NCBI RefSeq assembly: GCF_002153425.1
Contig: NZ_KZ119600.1
Span: forward strand, 1,285,103 to 1,349,102
DNA length: 64,000 bases
Direction: 5' to 3'
Source of the DNA: Litchfieldia alkalitelluris
GTDB taxonomy: Bacteria > Bacillota > Bacilli > Bacillales > Salisediminibacteriaceae
The position numbers and the translations under genes were made by a program. Shown here in pieces: positions 8,050-17,237 of the stretch. Positions within the stretch are counted from its first letter, which is position 1. The number at the start of each line of letters is the position of its first letter. The notes under the pieces are model-generated. The model ran no database searches. It was given only the letters and a program-made list of their open reading frames with translations, and was not told where the DNA came from.

Positions 8050-9069
8050 ATGGCGAGATATAGAGTATTATTAGCAGGCTGTGGCAGTATGGCAAATACG
8101 TGGGTAGATTATGCATTAAAGCATTCTGACATTGACATTGTTGGTTTAGTTGATATCAATGAGGCAAATGCGAAAGCCTTCTCCAATGAGCATCAGCTGA
8201 AAGTACCGATATTTAGAGAAGTAAAGGAAGGGGCATCTGCAACGGAAGCAAATGTAGTATTTGATACAACAATCCCTGATGCCCATAAGGAGATTGCCAT
8301 ATCCTCCTTTGAGGCAGGCTGTGACCTAATGGCTGAAAAGCCAATGGCGTCATCAATAGAAGATGCGAGACAGCTCGTAGCAGCTGCGGAGGCATCTAAC
8401 CGTTTTTATGCTGTGATGCAAAACCGCCGTTACATCAACCAAATACGTGCTCTCCGTCGAGTTATCAGGGATGATGTAATTGGAAAAACTAGTTTTGTAA
8501 GCGCTGACTTTTTTATGGCACCTCACTTTGGCGGTTTTAGAGATGCAATGGAAAGTCCATTAATCCTAGATATGGCAATTCATACTTTCGATCAAGCACG
8601 TTTTATAATAGGGGCAGATCCAGTATCTGTTTATTGCCATGAATTTAACCCTGAAGGATCATGGTATAAAGGAAATGCTGCTGCCATCTGTATTTTTGAA
8701 ATGTCTGATGGTTCAGTATTTAATTATAGGGGATCATGGTGTGCGGAAGGGGTGCCAACCTCTTGGGAATCTACCTGGCGGGTGAATGGCACGAAAGGTA
8801 CGGCTATCTGGGACGGGGTTCACTCACCTTTCTATGAAACTGTAAAACCAACATCAGAAAAAGTATTTTTAAATGAGTTTACTAGAGAACAAATTGAAGT
8901 GCCAGAAAAGATACGAGAAGGACACTTCGGCTGTCTAGACGAAATGTTCACGGCCTTGTCTGAGGGACGACAAGCAGAAACGGACTGCAGAGATAATATT
9001 AAAAGTATGGAAATGGTATTCGGTGCTTTAGAAAGCGCAGCAAAAGGAGAAAAGATTCTTTTAGGTTAA
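8050..9069 (+). CDS. Gfo/Idh/MocA family oxidoreductase
   Basis: A 339-residue NAD(P)-dependent dehydrogenase. The N-terminal Rossmann motif is GCGSMA (residues 10-15), with the GLVDINEANA strand and acidic residue that favour NAD. The EKPMA motif near residue 97 has the catalytic Lys of the family. The C-terminal alpha/beta domain carries LDMAIHTFDQ, with the conserved Asp and His. It is co-transcribed with the isomerase before it. A likely role is oxidation of a cyclitol or sugar derivative; the substrate is unknown. Confidence 0.88.
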   Translation: MARYRVLLAGCGSMANTWVDYALKHSDIDIVGLVDINEANAKAFSNEHQLKVPIFREVKEGASATEANVVFDTTIPDAHKEIAISSFEAGCDLMAEKPMASSIEDARQLVAAAEASNRFYAVMQNRRYINQIRALRRVIRDDVIGKTSFVSADFFMAPHFGGFRDAMESPLILDMAIHTFDQARFIIGADPVSVYCHEFNPEGSWYKGNAAAICIFEMSDGSVFNYRGSWCAEGVPTSWESTWRVNGTKGTAIWDGVHSPFYETVKPTSEKVFLNEFTREQIEVPEKIREGHFGCLDEMFTALSEGRQAETDCRDNIKSMEMVFGALESAAKGEKILLG

Positions 9070-9078
9070 TGATTGTTT

Positions 9079-9137
9079 ATAGTGCCTGACCCCCAGTACG
9101 ATGAAACTTTACCGTGCTGGGGGTCAGGTATTCTTTT
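9079..9137 (+). terminator. dispersed CCTGACCCCCAG hairpin, strong copy
   Basis: A CCTGACCCCCAGTACG / CGTGCTGGGGGTCAGG stem of about 16 bp with a TGAAACTTTAC loop and a T-tail. It would terminate the isomerase/dehydrogenase operon. It is one of eight related copies in this window. Confidence 0.85.
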
Positions 9138-9151
9138 TTAATCGAACGACG

Positions 9152-9268
9152 CTTGATCAGGTATGAAAAAGAGGAAATTCCAAATCTCATACCAGATCGA
9201 GGCTTGATCAGGTATGAAAAAGAGGAAATCGCAAATCTCATACCAGATCGAGGCTTGATCTGGTACCT
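9152..9268. repeat. 51-bp tandem repeat, 2.3 units, hairpin-forming
   Basis: Units start at 9152, 9203 and (partial) 9254. Each unit has GATCaGGTATGA near its start and TCATACCaGATC near its end, so it can fold on itself. Because 51 is divisible by three, the array stays open on both strands and produces spurious ORFs. It directly precedes the helicase gene. Confidence 0.85.
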
Positions 9269-9321
9269 TTATGCGCTTGACTTCCCTCCCATCGCCACTG
9301 ATAATGACTTTAGGTGATAAG

Positions 9322-11610
9322 ATGACGAACATGGTGAAAATCTCAGTGAGAAATTTAGTAGAATATGTGTATCGAAGTGGCAGTATTGAATCTGGCTTCC
9401 GCACTTCTTCGACGATGACAGAAGGAACAAGAATCCATCAGTTAATCCAAAAAGGCTATCGCGAACAGGATGAAAAGGAAGTATATGTAGAAGCAGATAT
9501 TCCTTATCAAGATTTTGTTGTTCGAGTGGACGGTCGGTGTGATGGATTGCTGAAAGATGAGGATTCTGTGACCATTGATGAAATCAAGTCTACGGTACAT
9601 TCTTTAGATGATGTTGAGGAAGACACACATCCAGTCCACTGGGCACAGGCTATTTTTTACGGATATATTTATGCTGGTGACCATCAATTATCAGAGATGA
9701 CGATTCAACTTACATATGTGCAGGGGAAAACGATGGAGCGGAAGCAATTTCGTCGTGTGATGACTTATGAAGAAATGAAATCATTCGTTAATGATGTAAT
9801 GGAGGAATATGCTAGTTTTTTAAAAGTGAAGATTAATCATAAAAATGAGCGGAATAAGACAAGTAAAGCGCTGGCGTTTCCGTTTGAAACATATCGCGAA
9901 GGGCAACGTAAACTTGCAGGTGCTGTATATAAAACAATTGATGACAAAAAAACAATCTTCGCAAGTGCTGCGACTGGGATAGGGAAAACAATATCTACTA
10001 TCTTTCCAGCTGTCAAAGCGATTGGTGAAGGAAAACTGGAGAAAATGTTTTATTTAACTGCGAAAACAATTACAAGAACAGCGGCAGAAGAAGCATTCCA
10101 GTTATTGATTGATCACGGTCTCGATTTGAAAGTGCTGACAATTACCGCCAAAGACAAAATTTGTTTTCAAGAGGAAACGATTTGTACGAGTGAAAAATGT
10201 CCATTTGCAGCTGGCTTTTATGACCGTATAAACGAGGCGATTATTGATATCTTAAAGCAGGAAAATCTTATAAATCGAGGCATTATTGAACAGTACGCTC
10301 GAAAGCATCAGGTTTGTCCATTTGAATTTTCCATCGAACTTGCTTATGCAGTAGATGCCGTCATTTGTGACTATAATTATATTTTTGACCCAAGAGTTTC
10401 ATTAAAGCGGTTGATGGAAGATCAGAAAAAGAAAACGGCCATCCTAGTAGATGAAGCGCATAACTTAGTGGATCGTGGGAGGGAAATGTATTCTGCTACA
10501 ATTCAAAAATCCAACTTTTTGCAGCTGAAAAGGGATTTCAATAAAAGCCCCCTTGCTGCAGAGGCTAAAGCGATCAATGACTATTTATTGCAAGTGAAGA
10601 AGTCTGAGGACTATTTACGAAAGGATTTAGATGAAGATCTTGTAGCATTACTGGAAGCATTCGTTATGGAAGCGGAGCTAGAGCTAGTAAAGAATGATCA
10701 TGAATTGTTGCTAGAGACGTATTTTGCCGCACAAAACTTTGTGAAAATTGCTAAACTCTACAATGAGCAATTCATTACTTATATTGACGTTCATAAAAGT
10801 GAAGTGAAACTGAAATTATTTTGCCTTGATCCATCCCAACAAATTTTTAAAATGGGGAAAGGGTTTCGGGCGAGGGTGTTCTTTTCAGCAACGTTAATAC
10901 CTGCCGATTATTATCGAGAGTTACTTGGTGGACAATCGGAGGATTATGTTATCTCGATTCCCTCCCCTTTTGCGAGAGAAAACTCGGAGGTCATCATTCA
11001 ACCATTATCGACGAGATATCGGGATAGGGAAAAAACAATGGCGCCGATGGTACACTTTATCAAAGATGTGATAGATAAGAAGGAAGGAAATTTCTTAATC
11101 TTTTTCCCGTCCTATCAATATATGAGAGACGCATATGAGCAATTTACGGAGTATTATCCAAGTGTGTCTACGATTATTCAAGATGTGGGAATGGCCGAAG
11201 TAGAAAGGGAAGATTTTTTGGCACAGTTTACATCTGAACGTGCCGAGAGATTGGTAGGTTTTGCTGTACTAGGAGGAATCTTTTCTGAAGGAGTGGACTT
11301 AAAAGGTGACCGACTGAAAGGTGTGATCGTCGTTGGGGTCGGCATGCCACAGATTGGTTTTGAACGGGATATAATCAAGGACCATTTCCAATCGGTTGGA
11401 AAGAATGGCTTTGATTACGCATATGTTTATCCTGGAATGAATAAAGTACTGCAAGCAGGCGGACGTCTGATTCGCTCTGATTCGGATACTGGTGTGATTG
11501 CCTTAATTGATGATCGATTTTTACAGAAGAAGTACCAGGCGTTACTCCCTTATGAATGGCAGGATTATAGGGTGGGAGGCGGAGAAGGGTGTCAATGGGG
11601 ACGGTTCTGA
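9322..11610 (+). CDS. DinG/XPD-like helicase with N-terminal PD-(D/E)XK nuclease
   Basis: About 762 residues. The N-terminal ~170 residues look like a RecB/Cas4-type nuclease (EGTRIHQL, VDGRCDGL, TIDEIKST). The helicase follows: the YREGQRKL Q-motif region, Walker A AATGIGKT, VDEAHNL (DEAH box), and a Cys cluster between motifs I and II (CFQEETICTSEKC...VCPFEF) that fits the 4Fe-4S domain of XPD/DinG helicases. Motif VI is QAGGRLIRS. The ATG at 9322 is chosen because the earlier in-frame start (9271) lies close to the tandem repeats. The last codons and stop are supplied by a REP-like repeat (11591-11619). Probably a DNA repair or processing helicase. Confidence 0.88.
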   Translation: MTNMVKISVRNLVEYVYRSGSIESGFRTSSTMTEGTRIHQLIQKGYREQDEKEVYVEADIPYQDFVVRVDGRCDGLLKDEDSVTIDEIKSTVHSLDDVEEDTHPVHWAQAIFYGYIYAGDHQLSEMTIQLTYVQGKTMERKQFRRVMTYEEMKSFVNDVMEEYASFLKVKINHKNERNKTSKALAFPFETYREGQRKLAGAVYKTIDDKKTIFASAATGIGKTISTIFPAVKAIGEGKLEKMFYLTAKTITRTAAEEAFQLLIDHGLDLKVLTITAKDKICFQEETICTSEKCPFAAGFYDRINEAIIDILKQENLINRGIIEQYARKHQVCPFEFSIELAYAVDAVICDYNYIFDPRVSLKRLMEDQKKKTAILVDEAHNLVDRGREMYSATIQKSNFLQLKRDFNKSPLAAEAKAINDYLLQVKKSEDYLRKDLDEDLVALLEAFVMEAELELVKNDHELLLETYFAAQNFVKIAKLYNEQFITYIDVHKSEVKLKLFCLDPSQQIFKMGKGFRARVFFSATLIPADYYRELLGGQSEDYVISIPSPFARENSEVIIQPLSTRYRDREKTMAPMVHFIKDVIDKKEGNFLIFFPSYQYMRDAYEQFTEYYPSVSTIIQDVGMAEVEREDFLAQFTSERAERLVGFAVLGGIFSEGVDLKGDRLKGVIVVGVGMPQIGFERDIIKDHFQSVGKNGFDYAYVYPGMNKVLQAGGRLIRSDSDTGVIALIDDRFLQKKYQALLPYEWQDYRVGGGEGCQWGRF

Positions 11611-11619
11611 TTTGCGAGG
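11591..11619 (+). repeat. REP-like repeat, copy 1
   Basis: The core GACGGTTCTGATTTGCGAGG, preceded by GTCAATGGG. Near-identical copies occur at 12384 and 22643, others at 36843 and (inverted) 48329. This copy encodes the last residues (CQWGRF) and stop of the helicase. Confidence 0.8.
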
Positions 11620-11626
11620 ATTTAAA

Positions 11627-11683
11627 GTGCAAGACCCCCAGTGCGGTGAAAATTTACAGTAGTGAGGGACAGGCATCTTTTTC
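11627..11683 (+). terminator. dispersed hairpin copy, degenerate
   Basis: A GACCCCCAGTGCGGTGAAAA copy with a partly mismatched 3' arm and T-tail, 17 bases after the helicase stop. Confidence 0.6.
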
Positions 11684-11779
11684 AAAACTATCGGAGAGCT
11701 TTACCACTACACCAATGGTTTGAAGTAATCCAAAATGGTATAATTAGATAAAATATTCATGAAAGAGGTGATGAACATC

Positions 11780-11977
11780 ATGAATACTGCTAAAGAACGA
11801 TTACTAAAGATTATTGATGAAATTCCAGAGCAAGAAGTCGATAAAATTTTGGACTTTGCTGAGTATTTAAAGGTGAAAAGAGAAAAAAAATTATCAGAGG
11901 ATTTAACAAAAGCGAGCGAAAGTAGCATTGATTTTTGGGAAAATGATATAGATGATGAGGTTTGGAATGATGTATGA
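11780..11977 (+). CDS. antitoxin of a MazF/PemK-type pair
   Basis: A 65-residue acidic protein. The start at 11780 has a GAGGTGA ribosome site about eight bases upstream; an earlier in-frame ATG at 11759 has none. The helical segment KERLLKIIDEIPEQEVDKILDFAEYL resembles the DUF2281-type N-terminus of small antitoxins, and the acidic C-terminal tail (DFWENDIDDEVWNDV) would bind the toxin. It overlaps the toxin gene by about 8-11 bases. Identification rests largely on the neighbouring toxin. Confidence 0.75.
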   Translation: MNTAKERLLKIIDEIPEQEVDKILDFAEYLKVKREKKLSEDLTKASESSIDFWENDIDDEVWNDV

Positions 11978-12305
11978 ACAAGGTGACATTGTTTTAATTC
12001 CAGTACCGTTCAGTGACTTATCAAATAGAAAACAACGCCCTGTTCTGATCATATCAAACGATGATTATAATCAGATGACTGATGATGTTCTTGTAGTTGC
12101 TATTACATCACAATTAAAAGAACTTGATTATTCGGTCGTGATTGAGCAAGAAGACTTAAGTGAAGGTGCTCTTAAAGTTACATCAGCAGTGAGAGCAGAC
12201 AAAGTTTATACACTTTCAAAAGAAATTATTAGAAAAAGATTTGGCAAAGTAAACACAGAAGTATTAAATAGTGTACGAATTAAGATAGAACACTTAATAA
12301 AATAG
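11967..12305 (+). CDS. MazF/PemK family toxin (mRNA endonuclease)
   Basis: About 112 residues. YEQGDIVLIPVPFSDLSNRKQRPVLIIS is the diagnostic N-terminal strand pair of the MazF/PemK fold, including the conserved Arg-Pro-Val; VVAITSQ and the S/T-rich VRADKVYTL strand follow. The family cleaves single-stranded RNA at short motifs; the motif is not predictable here. The start is ATG 11967 or 11970, overlapping the antitoxin stop. A strong hairpin (12332-12367) ends the operon. Confidence 0.88.
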   Translation: MMYEQGDIVLIPVPFSDLSNRKQRPVLIISNDDYNQMTDDVLVVAITSQLKELDYSVVIEQEDLSEGALKVTSAVRADKVYTLSKEIIRKRFGKVNTEVLNSVRIKIEHLIK

Positions 12306-12331
12306 TAGTTAAAACTTGTTTATAACTTAAA

Positions 12332-12367
12332 AAAATGGTACGAAGAATCAATTCTTCGTGCCATTTT
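12332..12367. terminator. strong hairpin terminator
   Basis: AAAATGGTACGAAGAAT pairs with ATTCTTCGTGCCATTTT with a two-base loop; A- and T-rich flanks make it usable in both directions. Confidence 0.85.
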
Positions 12368-12383
12368 AATTTGCAAATTATAC

Positions 12384-12413
12384 GGTCAATGGAGACGGTT
12401 CTGATTTGCGAGG
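12384..12413 (+). repeat. REP-like repeat, copy 2
   Basis: GGTCAATGGAGACGGTTCTG then ATTTGCGAGG: one mismatch from the copy at 22643. It lies in the gap between convergent genes. Confidence 0.8.
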
Positions 12414-12425
12414 GATATTGCCGAA

Positions 12426-12587
12426 CTATTTCTCGCGATTCAGGATATGACCAATTACAATACATATCAATATTAACCCAATAAATAAACCAGAATCAGT
12501 AGGGTTTACATTAAAAAATGTAGGCATTACAAAATAATTTATTATAAAAATAATGATTGCCATATATAACAATATCCTATAAATCAT
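12426..12587 (-). CDS. small two-span membrane protein (53 aa)
   Basis: On the minus strand the ATG at 12587 has a GGGAG ribosome site about eight bases upstream. The protein is hydrophobic throughout: one span at about residues 5-20 (LLYMAIIIFIINYFV) and another at about 33-48 (GLFIGLILICIVIGHIL), with a short NPTDSG loop. No family recognised. It may share a transcript with the 82-residue membrane gene upstream. Confidence 0.6.
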   Translation of the reverse strand: MIYRILLYMAIIIFIINYFVMPTFFNVNPTDSGLFIGLILICIVIGHILNREK

Positions 12588-12710
12588 TCAAAATCTCCCT
12601 TCTTGAAAGACTTGTTTTCGCTTTTAAAATAAACCATTGATAAAACGTAAAAATTTCATTTTTTCATTAAATTGGCCATCTCTAGTTAAAAGTTATTTAG
12701 TTATTTGCTT

Positions 12711-12959
12711 TTATAAAAGATAATTAACATATATAATCGTATACGATAAAAATACGAAAATCAGGCACCCATAAAATATCAGTCTTAATTCTTTATTCTG
12801 TTCCTTTTTAAATTGCTGCCTCCCTAAAATAAATAAGGTTAGTAGAAATAATGAAACTATTAACAATTCTAGCGTTTTATTATTATTCCCCAAAAAAATT
12901 AAGTAGAGAAGTAATATTGGAGATAAAAATGCCGATGTTATACGAATGATTCTATTCAA
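12711..12959 (-). CDS. small membrane protein (82 aa)
   Basis: It starts with TTG behind a GGGGGAG ribosome site six bases away. It has three hydrophobic segments (residues ~8-22, ~31-46, ~62-80) with a charged RQQFKKEQNKELR loop. No family recognised. It probably forms a small minus-strand operon with the 53-residue gene at 12426. Confidence 0.6.
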   Translation of the reverse strand: MNRIIRITSAFLSPILLLYLIFLGNNNKTLELLIVSLFLLTLFILGRQQFKKEQNKELRLIFYGCLIFVFLSYTIIYVNYLL

Positions 12960-13089
12960 ATATGTCTCCCCCTTCGTGCTAAAATATTTCTAGTTATATA
13001 TCTATTATTGAATAAAAACTGGAAAATGAACAGTTAATTGGTAAAAATAAGAATAAAATACTATTTTTAAGGAAGGGGGTTTGGTATGC

Positions 13090-13482
13090 ATGAATAGATC
13101 AGGGAATGAAATGCAGCTTATCATTCCAAAAGGATGTGATAATGCTCCAAGGAAACAAATAGTAATTGACTTCACATTAGCTTTATTAGGGCAACCGAAT
13201 GATATAAACGAGTATGTACACGAATCTATCGTCTGGCATCAATTGAAAGAGAATATAAAAATAGAAGGGGAATGTTCATTCATTACTACTTTGCAGAATG
13301 GAAACAAAGATATCGTAGACTGTCTGGAAATATACCAGGTTATAACACACGGTAAATTTGCCTCAATAAATGGTGTGATTTCATTAGAAAATGGATCAAA
13401 AATTGATTTCTGTGATGTATACATGTTTAGTAACTCTTCAAAGTCTGGAAAGGTAAAGGAAATAAAATCATATGTAATTTAA
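13090..13482 (+). CDS. SnoaL/NTF2-like protein
   Basis: About 130 residues. The segment NDINEYVHESIVWHQLKENIKIEGECSFITTL and the following beta strands (SINGVISLENGSKIDFCDVYMF) fit the NTF2-like/SnoaL fold (a cone-shaped alpha+beta barrel). The catalytic or binding partner is unknown. The ATG at 13090 lies about ten bases after a GGAAGGGGG ribosome site; a TTG at 13081 is also in frame. It is followed immediately by a dispersed terminator hairpin. Confidence 0.6.
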   Translation: MNRSGNEMQLIIPKGCDNAPRKQIVIDFTLALLGQPNDINEYVHESIVWHQLKENIKIEGECSFITTLQNGNKDIVDCLEIYQVITHGKFASINGVISLENGSKIDFCDVYMFSNSSKSGKVKEIKSYVI

Positions 13483-13539
13483 AGCACCTGACCCCCAGTG
13501 CGGTGAAACTTCACTGGGCTGGGGGTCAGGATTTTTTTC
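13482..13539 (+). terminator. dispersed CCTGACCCCCAG hairpin
   Basis: A CACCTGACCCCCAGTGCGGT arm, GAAACTT loop, CTGGGGGTCAGG arm and seven T directly after the 13090 gene stop. Confidence 0.85.
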
Positions 13540-13547
13540 AGAAGTTC

Positions 13548-13576
13548 TTGACATTATAGAGCATAGTGTGTAACCT
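13548..13576 (+). promoter_or_regulatory. promoter for the T-box/ileS transcript
   Basis: TTGACA at 13548, a 17-base spacer, then TAACCT at 13571, about 35 bases before the start of the T-box stem I. Confidence 0.6.
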
Positions 13577-13604
13577 TGTTTTAACAAAAACTGTAATATT
13601 TCAA

Positions 13605-13880
13605 ATTTGATGACGAGATCGAGTAGGTATGTAATCTGATCTACAGAGAGTTGACGTTTGGTGCAAGTCAATGTTCAGACCATATTGAATATCCTCTCCG
13701 AAAAGCAAAGCTGAAAGTATTTTTAAGCTTTGACGGGATTCCGCCGTTAAAAGGAACGCGTATGTTTGTACGTTGAATGAGTGCTATGAATGTAACCGAT
13801 GAAGTTTATTTATAGAATCAGGGTGGTATCGCGGGTTAAAACTCGTCCCTAACTAACATTAGTTAGGGACGAGTTTTTTA
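13605..13880 (+). promoter_or_regulatory. T-box leader with isoleucine specifier and terminator
   Basis: Stem I begins at GATGACGAGATCGAGTAGG (about 13609). AGAGAG and GGTGCAAG loop motifs follow. The specifier loop GAATATCCTCTCC holds ATC at 13691-13693 (isoleucine). The T-box itself is AGGGTGGTATCGCGG at 13820-13834; the TGGT is the site that pairs with an uncharged tRNA end. The terminator stem (13841-13875) has about 15 bp with a six-T tail. Uncharged tRNA-Ile should favour read-through into ileS. Confidence 0.93.
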
Positions 13881-13907
13881 TTTTATTAAAACAAAGGAGT
13901 GATGAAA

Positions 13908-16900
13908 ATGCGAAAGGTTAATGTAAACGAAAGGGCAATAGAAAGGGAAAAGCGAATTCAAGGTTATTGGGAATCGGATAATATTTTTCAAAGATCTATA
14001 GCAAATCGTGAAGGGAAAAAAACATTTGTATTTTATGAAGGACCACCAACTGCGAATGGGTTGCCTCATGCTGGGCATGTATTAGGTCGTGTGATAAAAG
14101 ACTTTGTAGCAAGATATCAAACAATGCGTGGTCATCAAGTACTAAGGAAAGCAGGCTGGGATACACATGGCCTACCAGTTGAATTAGGTGTCGAAAAGAA
14201 AATTGGGGTTTCTGGTAAACAACAAATTGAGGAGTATGGGGTTGAAAAGTTTATAGCTGAATGTAAAAAAAGTGTCTTCGATTATGAGAAACAGTGGCGC
14301 AAGTTTACAGAGGCTATTGGATACTGGGTGGACATGGATGACCCATATGTGACACTCAATAATGATTATATTGAAAGTGTTTGGTATATTCTTTCCAAGA
14401 TTCATGAGAAAGGATTATTGTATCGTGGGCACCGTGTTACTCCTTATTGCCCTAGCTGTCAAACTTCCCTTAGTTCCCATGAGGTAGCACAAGGGTATAA
14501 AGATGTGAAAGATTTATCTGCAACAGTAAAATTTAGGGTTGCAGGAAAAGAAAATGAATACTTTTTAGGTTGGACGACAACACCGTGGACACTTCCGTCA
14601 AATGTTGCTCTGGCTGTACATGATGAGTTAGATTATGTGAAAGCGGAGCATGATGGCGAGATTTATATCCTTGCTAAAAACCTTGTAAAAGATACTTTAG
14701 GAGAGAATTGTAAAGTAATAAGTGAACATAAAGGACCCGAGTTAGTTGGGATTACGTATCAACCGCCTTTTAACTACCTTTCTTTAGAACGTGGCCATGA
14801 AGTTATCTCAGCTAAATTCGTAACAAAAGATAGTGGGACTGGTATTGTTCATCTAGCTCCAGCACATGGGGAGGATGATTACAATTCGATTAAAGAAAAT
14901 GGATTGGATTTTGTAAATGTTGTAGATGAAAAAGGGTGTTACATGGATGATATAAAGCCTCTTGCGGGGGAGTTTACGAAAGATTGCGATGTTAAAATCA
15001 TAAAGTTACTTGCAGACCAAGGCCTTCTTTTTTCAAAAAAGAAGTATGAACATAGCTATCCACACTGCTGGCGTTGTGATTCACCACTTATTTACTATGC
15101 AATGGAAGGCTGGTTTATAAAAACGACGGAAATCAAAGAGACTATCTTAAAAAACAACCAAACAGTAGAATGGTATCCAGATCATATGAAAGATGGACGT
15201 TTTGGTAAGTTTCTAGAAAATATGGTTGATTGGAACTTAGGAAGAAATCGTTACTGGGGGACACCATTAAATGTATGGATCTGCGAGGAATGTAATCATC
15301 AGTATGTACCTGGGAGTATTCAAGAGTTGAAAGGAAAGGCAAAGCGTGGAATGGTGGAGAATCTTGAACTACACAAGCCATATGTTGATGAAGTTATCGT
15401 GGAATGTCCTTCTTGTTCAAATGAAATGAGAAGGACGAAAGAAGTGATTGATGTTTGGTTTGATAGTGGTTCAATGCCATTCGCACAGTATCATTACCCT
15501 TTTAAAAATAAAGAGTTGTTTAATAAACAATTCCCAGCAGATGTCATTGCTGAAGGAGTAGATCAAACGAGAGGGTGGTTCTATAGTTTGTTAACAGTAT
15601 CCTCTCTTTTCACAAGTAAAGCACCTTATAAACGGGTCTTATCACTAGGGCACATCCTAGATGAAAATGGGCGTAAAATGTCTAAAAGTAAAGGAAATGT
15701 CATAGACCCAATAGACTTGGTTGAAAAATACGGTGCGGATGCTTTACGTTGGGCATTGCTTTCAGATAGTGCACCGTGGAATAATAAACGCTTTTCCGAA
15801 AACATAGTCAGTCAGGCAAAATCAAAGTTAGTCGATACTTTGAATCATGTGCATTCCTTTTACACGCTTTATGCAGAGATAGATGGCTTTGACCCTACAA
15901 AGCACGAACAAGGAGAACGGTCACTCCTGGATAAGTGGGTGTTATCTCGATTAAATACTGTAACAAAAAACGTTGTTGAGCATTTAGATAACTACGATTT
16001 TACAGCTGGAGCAAGAGAAATAGGTGTATTAGTTGATCAAGTTAGTAATTGGTATATCCGCAGATCCCGTGACCGTTTCTGGAGTGAAGGGCTACATGAG
16101 GATAAATTAGCAGCTTACCATACTTTATTTAAGGTGCTAGTAAGAATGAGCCGATTACTTGCTCCTTTTACGCCATTTATCGCAGAGGATATTCATTTGA
16201 ATTTAACCAGTGAGAGTGTACACCTATCTGATTACACGAATGCAAATGAAGAAGAGATTAATCCAATATTAGAACTGGAGATGGATAGGGTATTACAAGT
16301 TATAGAACTCGCTCGTTCCATTCGTAATATGGCAAATATAAAGACAAAGCAACCACTATCTCTGCTTACTGTAGTAGGAACTAAAAGTGATACGGAACTA
16401 CTTCAAAAGTATGAATATATCATTAAAGATGAAATTAATGTAAAAAGTGTACAGTTGAAAGACCATGCCGGAGATTCTGTACAATATGAATTGAAGTTGA
16501 ACTTTCCAACTGCAGGTCCAAAGCTCGGCAAGCTAGTGAGTATTGTGCAAAAGGAGCTACAAACTCTAACAGCTGAAGAAGCAAGAAAGGTTGTTGAACG
16601 AGGTTATTTTGAAACTGATACTCCTAATGGTGAAAAGGTTCAGGTGGAAAAAGCTGATTTAATTGTTAATCAAAAAACACATCAAGGGTTAGAAATGGCT
16701 TCAAATTCAACTTTTAGTGTTTTCTTAAATACAACGATTACGGACGACTTACGTAAAGAAGGGATAGTAAGAGAACTGATTCGTTCCTTTCAACAATATA
16801 GAAAAGAATTGAATCTCCCAGTAGAACAACGAGTGAACCTTGTCTTTGATACTGATGAATCAATGAAAGAAGTAATAGAAGATTTTAAAGAGCTCTTACA

Positions 16901-16997
16901 AAGCAACCTCCTTTTAAAAAGTTTGGAGTACAATAAAAAAGATGATATGAAGGTAATCGAACTTGATGGAGGCAAAGTAGGAATTCATGTGGATTAA
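13908..16997 (+). CDS. ileS: isoleucyl-tRNA synthetase, long (IleS2-like) type
   Basis: About 1029 residues, class I synthetase. The HIGH-like motif is [10 protein letters not shown]; the KMSKS motif is KMSKSKGN. The editing (CP1) domain carries [12 protein letters not shown] and the [16 protein letters not shown] motif. The anticodon-binding domain follows [12 protein letters not shown]. The housekeeping Bacillus enzyme is about 920 residues with a C-terminal zinc finger. The greater length and the absence of a C-terminal Cys finger here suggest the IleS2/eukaryote-like type, members of which are often mupirocin-insensitive. The GGAG site favours ATG 13908 over GTG 13899. Expression should follow tRNA-Ile charging through the T-box. 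Confidence 0.93.
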   Translation: MRKVNVNERAIEREKRIQGYWESDNIFQRSIANREGKKTFVFYEGPPTANGLPHAGHVLGRVIKDFVARYQTMRGHQVLRKAGWDTHGLPVELGVEKKIGVSGKQQIEEYGVEKFIAECKKSVFDYEKQWRKFTEAIGYWVDMDDPYVTLNNDYIESVWYILSKIHEKGLLYRGHRVTPYCPSCQTSLSSHEVAQGYKDVKDLSATVKFRVAGKENEYFLGWTTTPWTLPSNVALAVHDELDYVKAEHDGEIYILAKNLVKDTLGENCKVISEHKGPELVGITYQPPFNYLSLERGHEVISAKFVTKDSGTGIVHLAPAHGEDDYNSIKENGLDFVNVVDEKGCYMDDIKPLAGEFTKDCDVKIIKLLADQGLLFSKKKYEHSYPHCWRCDSPLIYYAMEGWFIKTTEIKETILKNNQTVEWYPDHMKDGRFGKFLENMVDWNLGRNRYWGTPLNVWICEECNHQYVPGSIQELKGKAKRGMVENLELHKPYVDEVIVECPSCSNEMRRTKEVIDVWFDSGSMPFAQYHYPFKNKELFNKQFPADVIAEGVDQTRGWFYSLLTVSSLFTSKAPYKRVLSLGHILDENGRKMSKSKGNVIDPIDLVEKYGADALRWALLSDSAPWNNKRFSENIVSQAKSKLVDTLNHVHSFYTLYAEIDGFDPTKHEQGERSLLDKWVLSRLNTVTKNVVEHLDNYDFTAGAREIGVLVDQVSNWYIRRSRDRFWSEGLHEDKLAAYHTLFKVLVRMSRLLAPFTPFIAEDIHLNLTSESVHLSDYTNANEEEINPILELEMDRVLQVIELARSIRNMANIKTKQPLSLLTVVGTKSDTELLQKYEYIIKDEINVKSVQLKDHAGDSVQYELKLNFPTAGPKLGKLVSIVQKELQTLTAEEARKVVERGYFETDTPNGEKVQVEKADLIVNQKTHQGLEMASNSTFSVFLNTTITDDLRKEGIVRELIRSFQQYRKELNLPVEQRVNLVFDTDESMKEVIEDFKELLQSNLLLKSLEYNKKDDMKVIELDGGKVGIHVD

Positions 16998-17023
16998 AAG
17001 AGGGATGGGATGTTTTTGATTTA

Positions 17024-17082
17024 AAGCACCTGACCCCCAGTGTGGTGAAACATTACCGTGCTGGGGGTCAGGTGCTTTTTTG
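17024..17082 (+). terminator. dispersed CCTGACCCCCAG hairpin, best copy
   Basis: AAGCACCTGACCCCCAGTG pairs with the GCTGGGGGTCAGGTGCTTTTTT arm around a GAAACATTA loop. It follows ileS and should terminate it. Confidence 0.9.
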
Positions 17083-17237
17083 GTGCTATTTTTTGCACAA
17101 CTTTTTAAGGTGTTTCCTACATTGGTGAGGGACAGTTGTACTTGTTTTTGTCGATAGTGACGGTTGTACGTCTATATTTTTCATAATAAACTAAATATTA
17201 ATATAAATAAGGTAGATATGAAGGAGAGACTAATATC

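Noticed and set aside
9114-9317. Open frame with repeated LIRYEKEEI residues
   Set aside because: It is produced by the 51-bp tandem repeat (a multiple of three); the opposite strand is equally open. No ribosome site.
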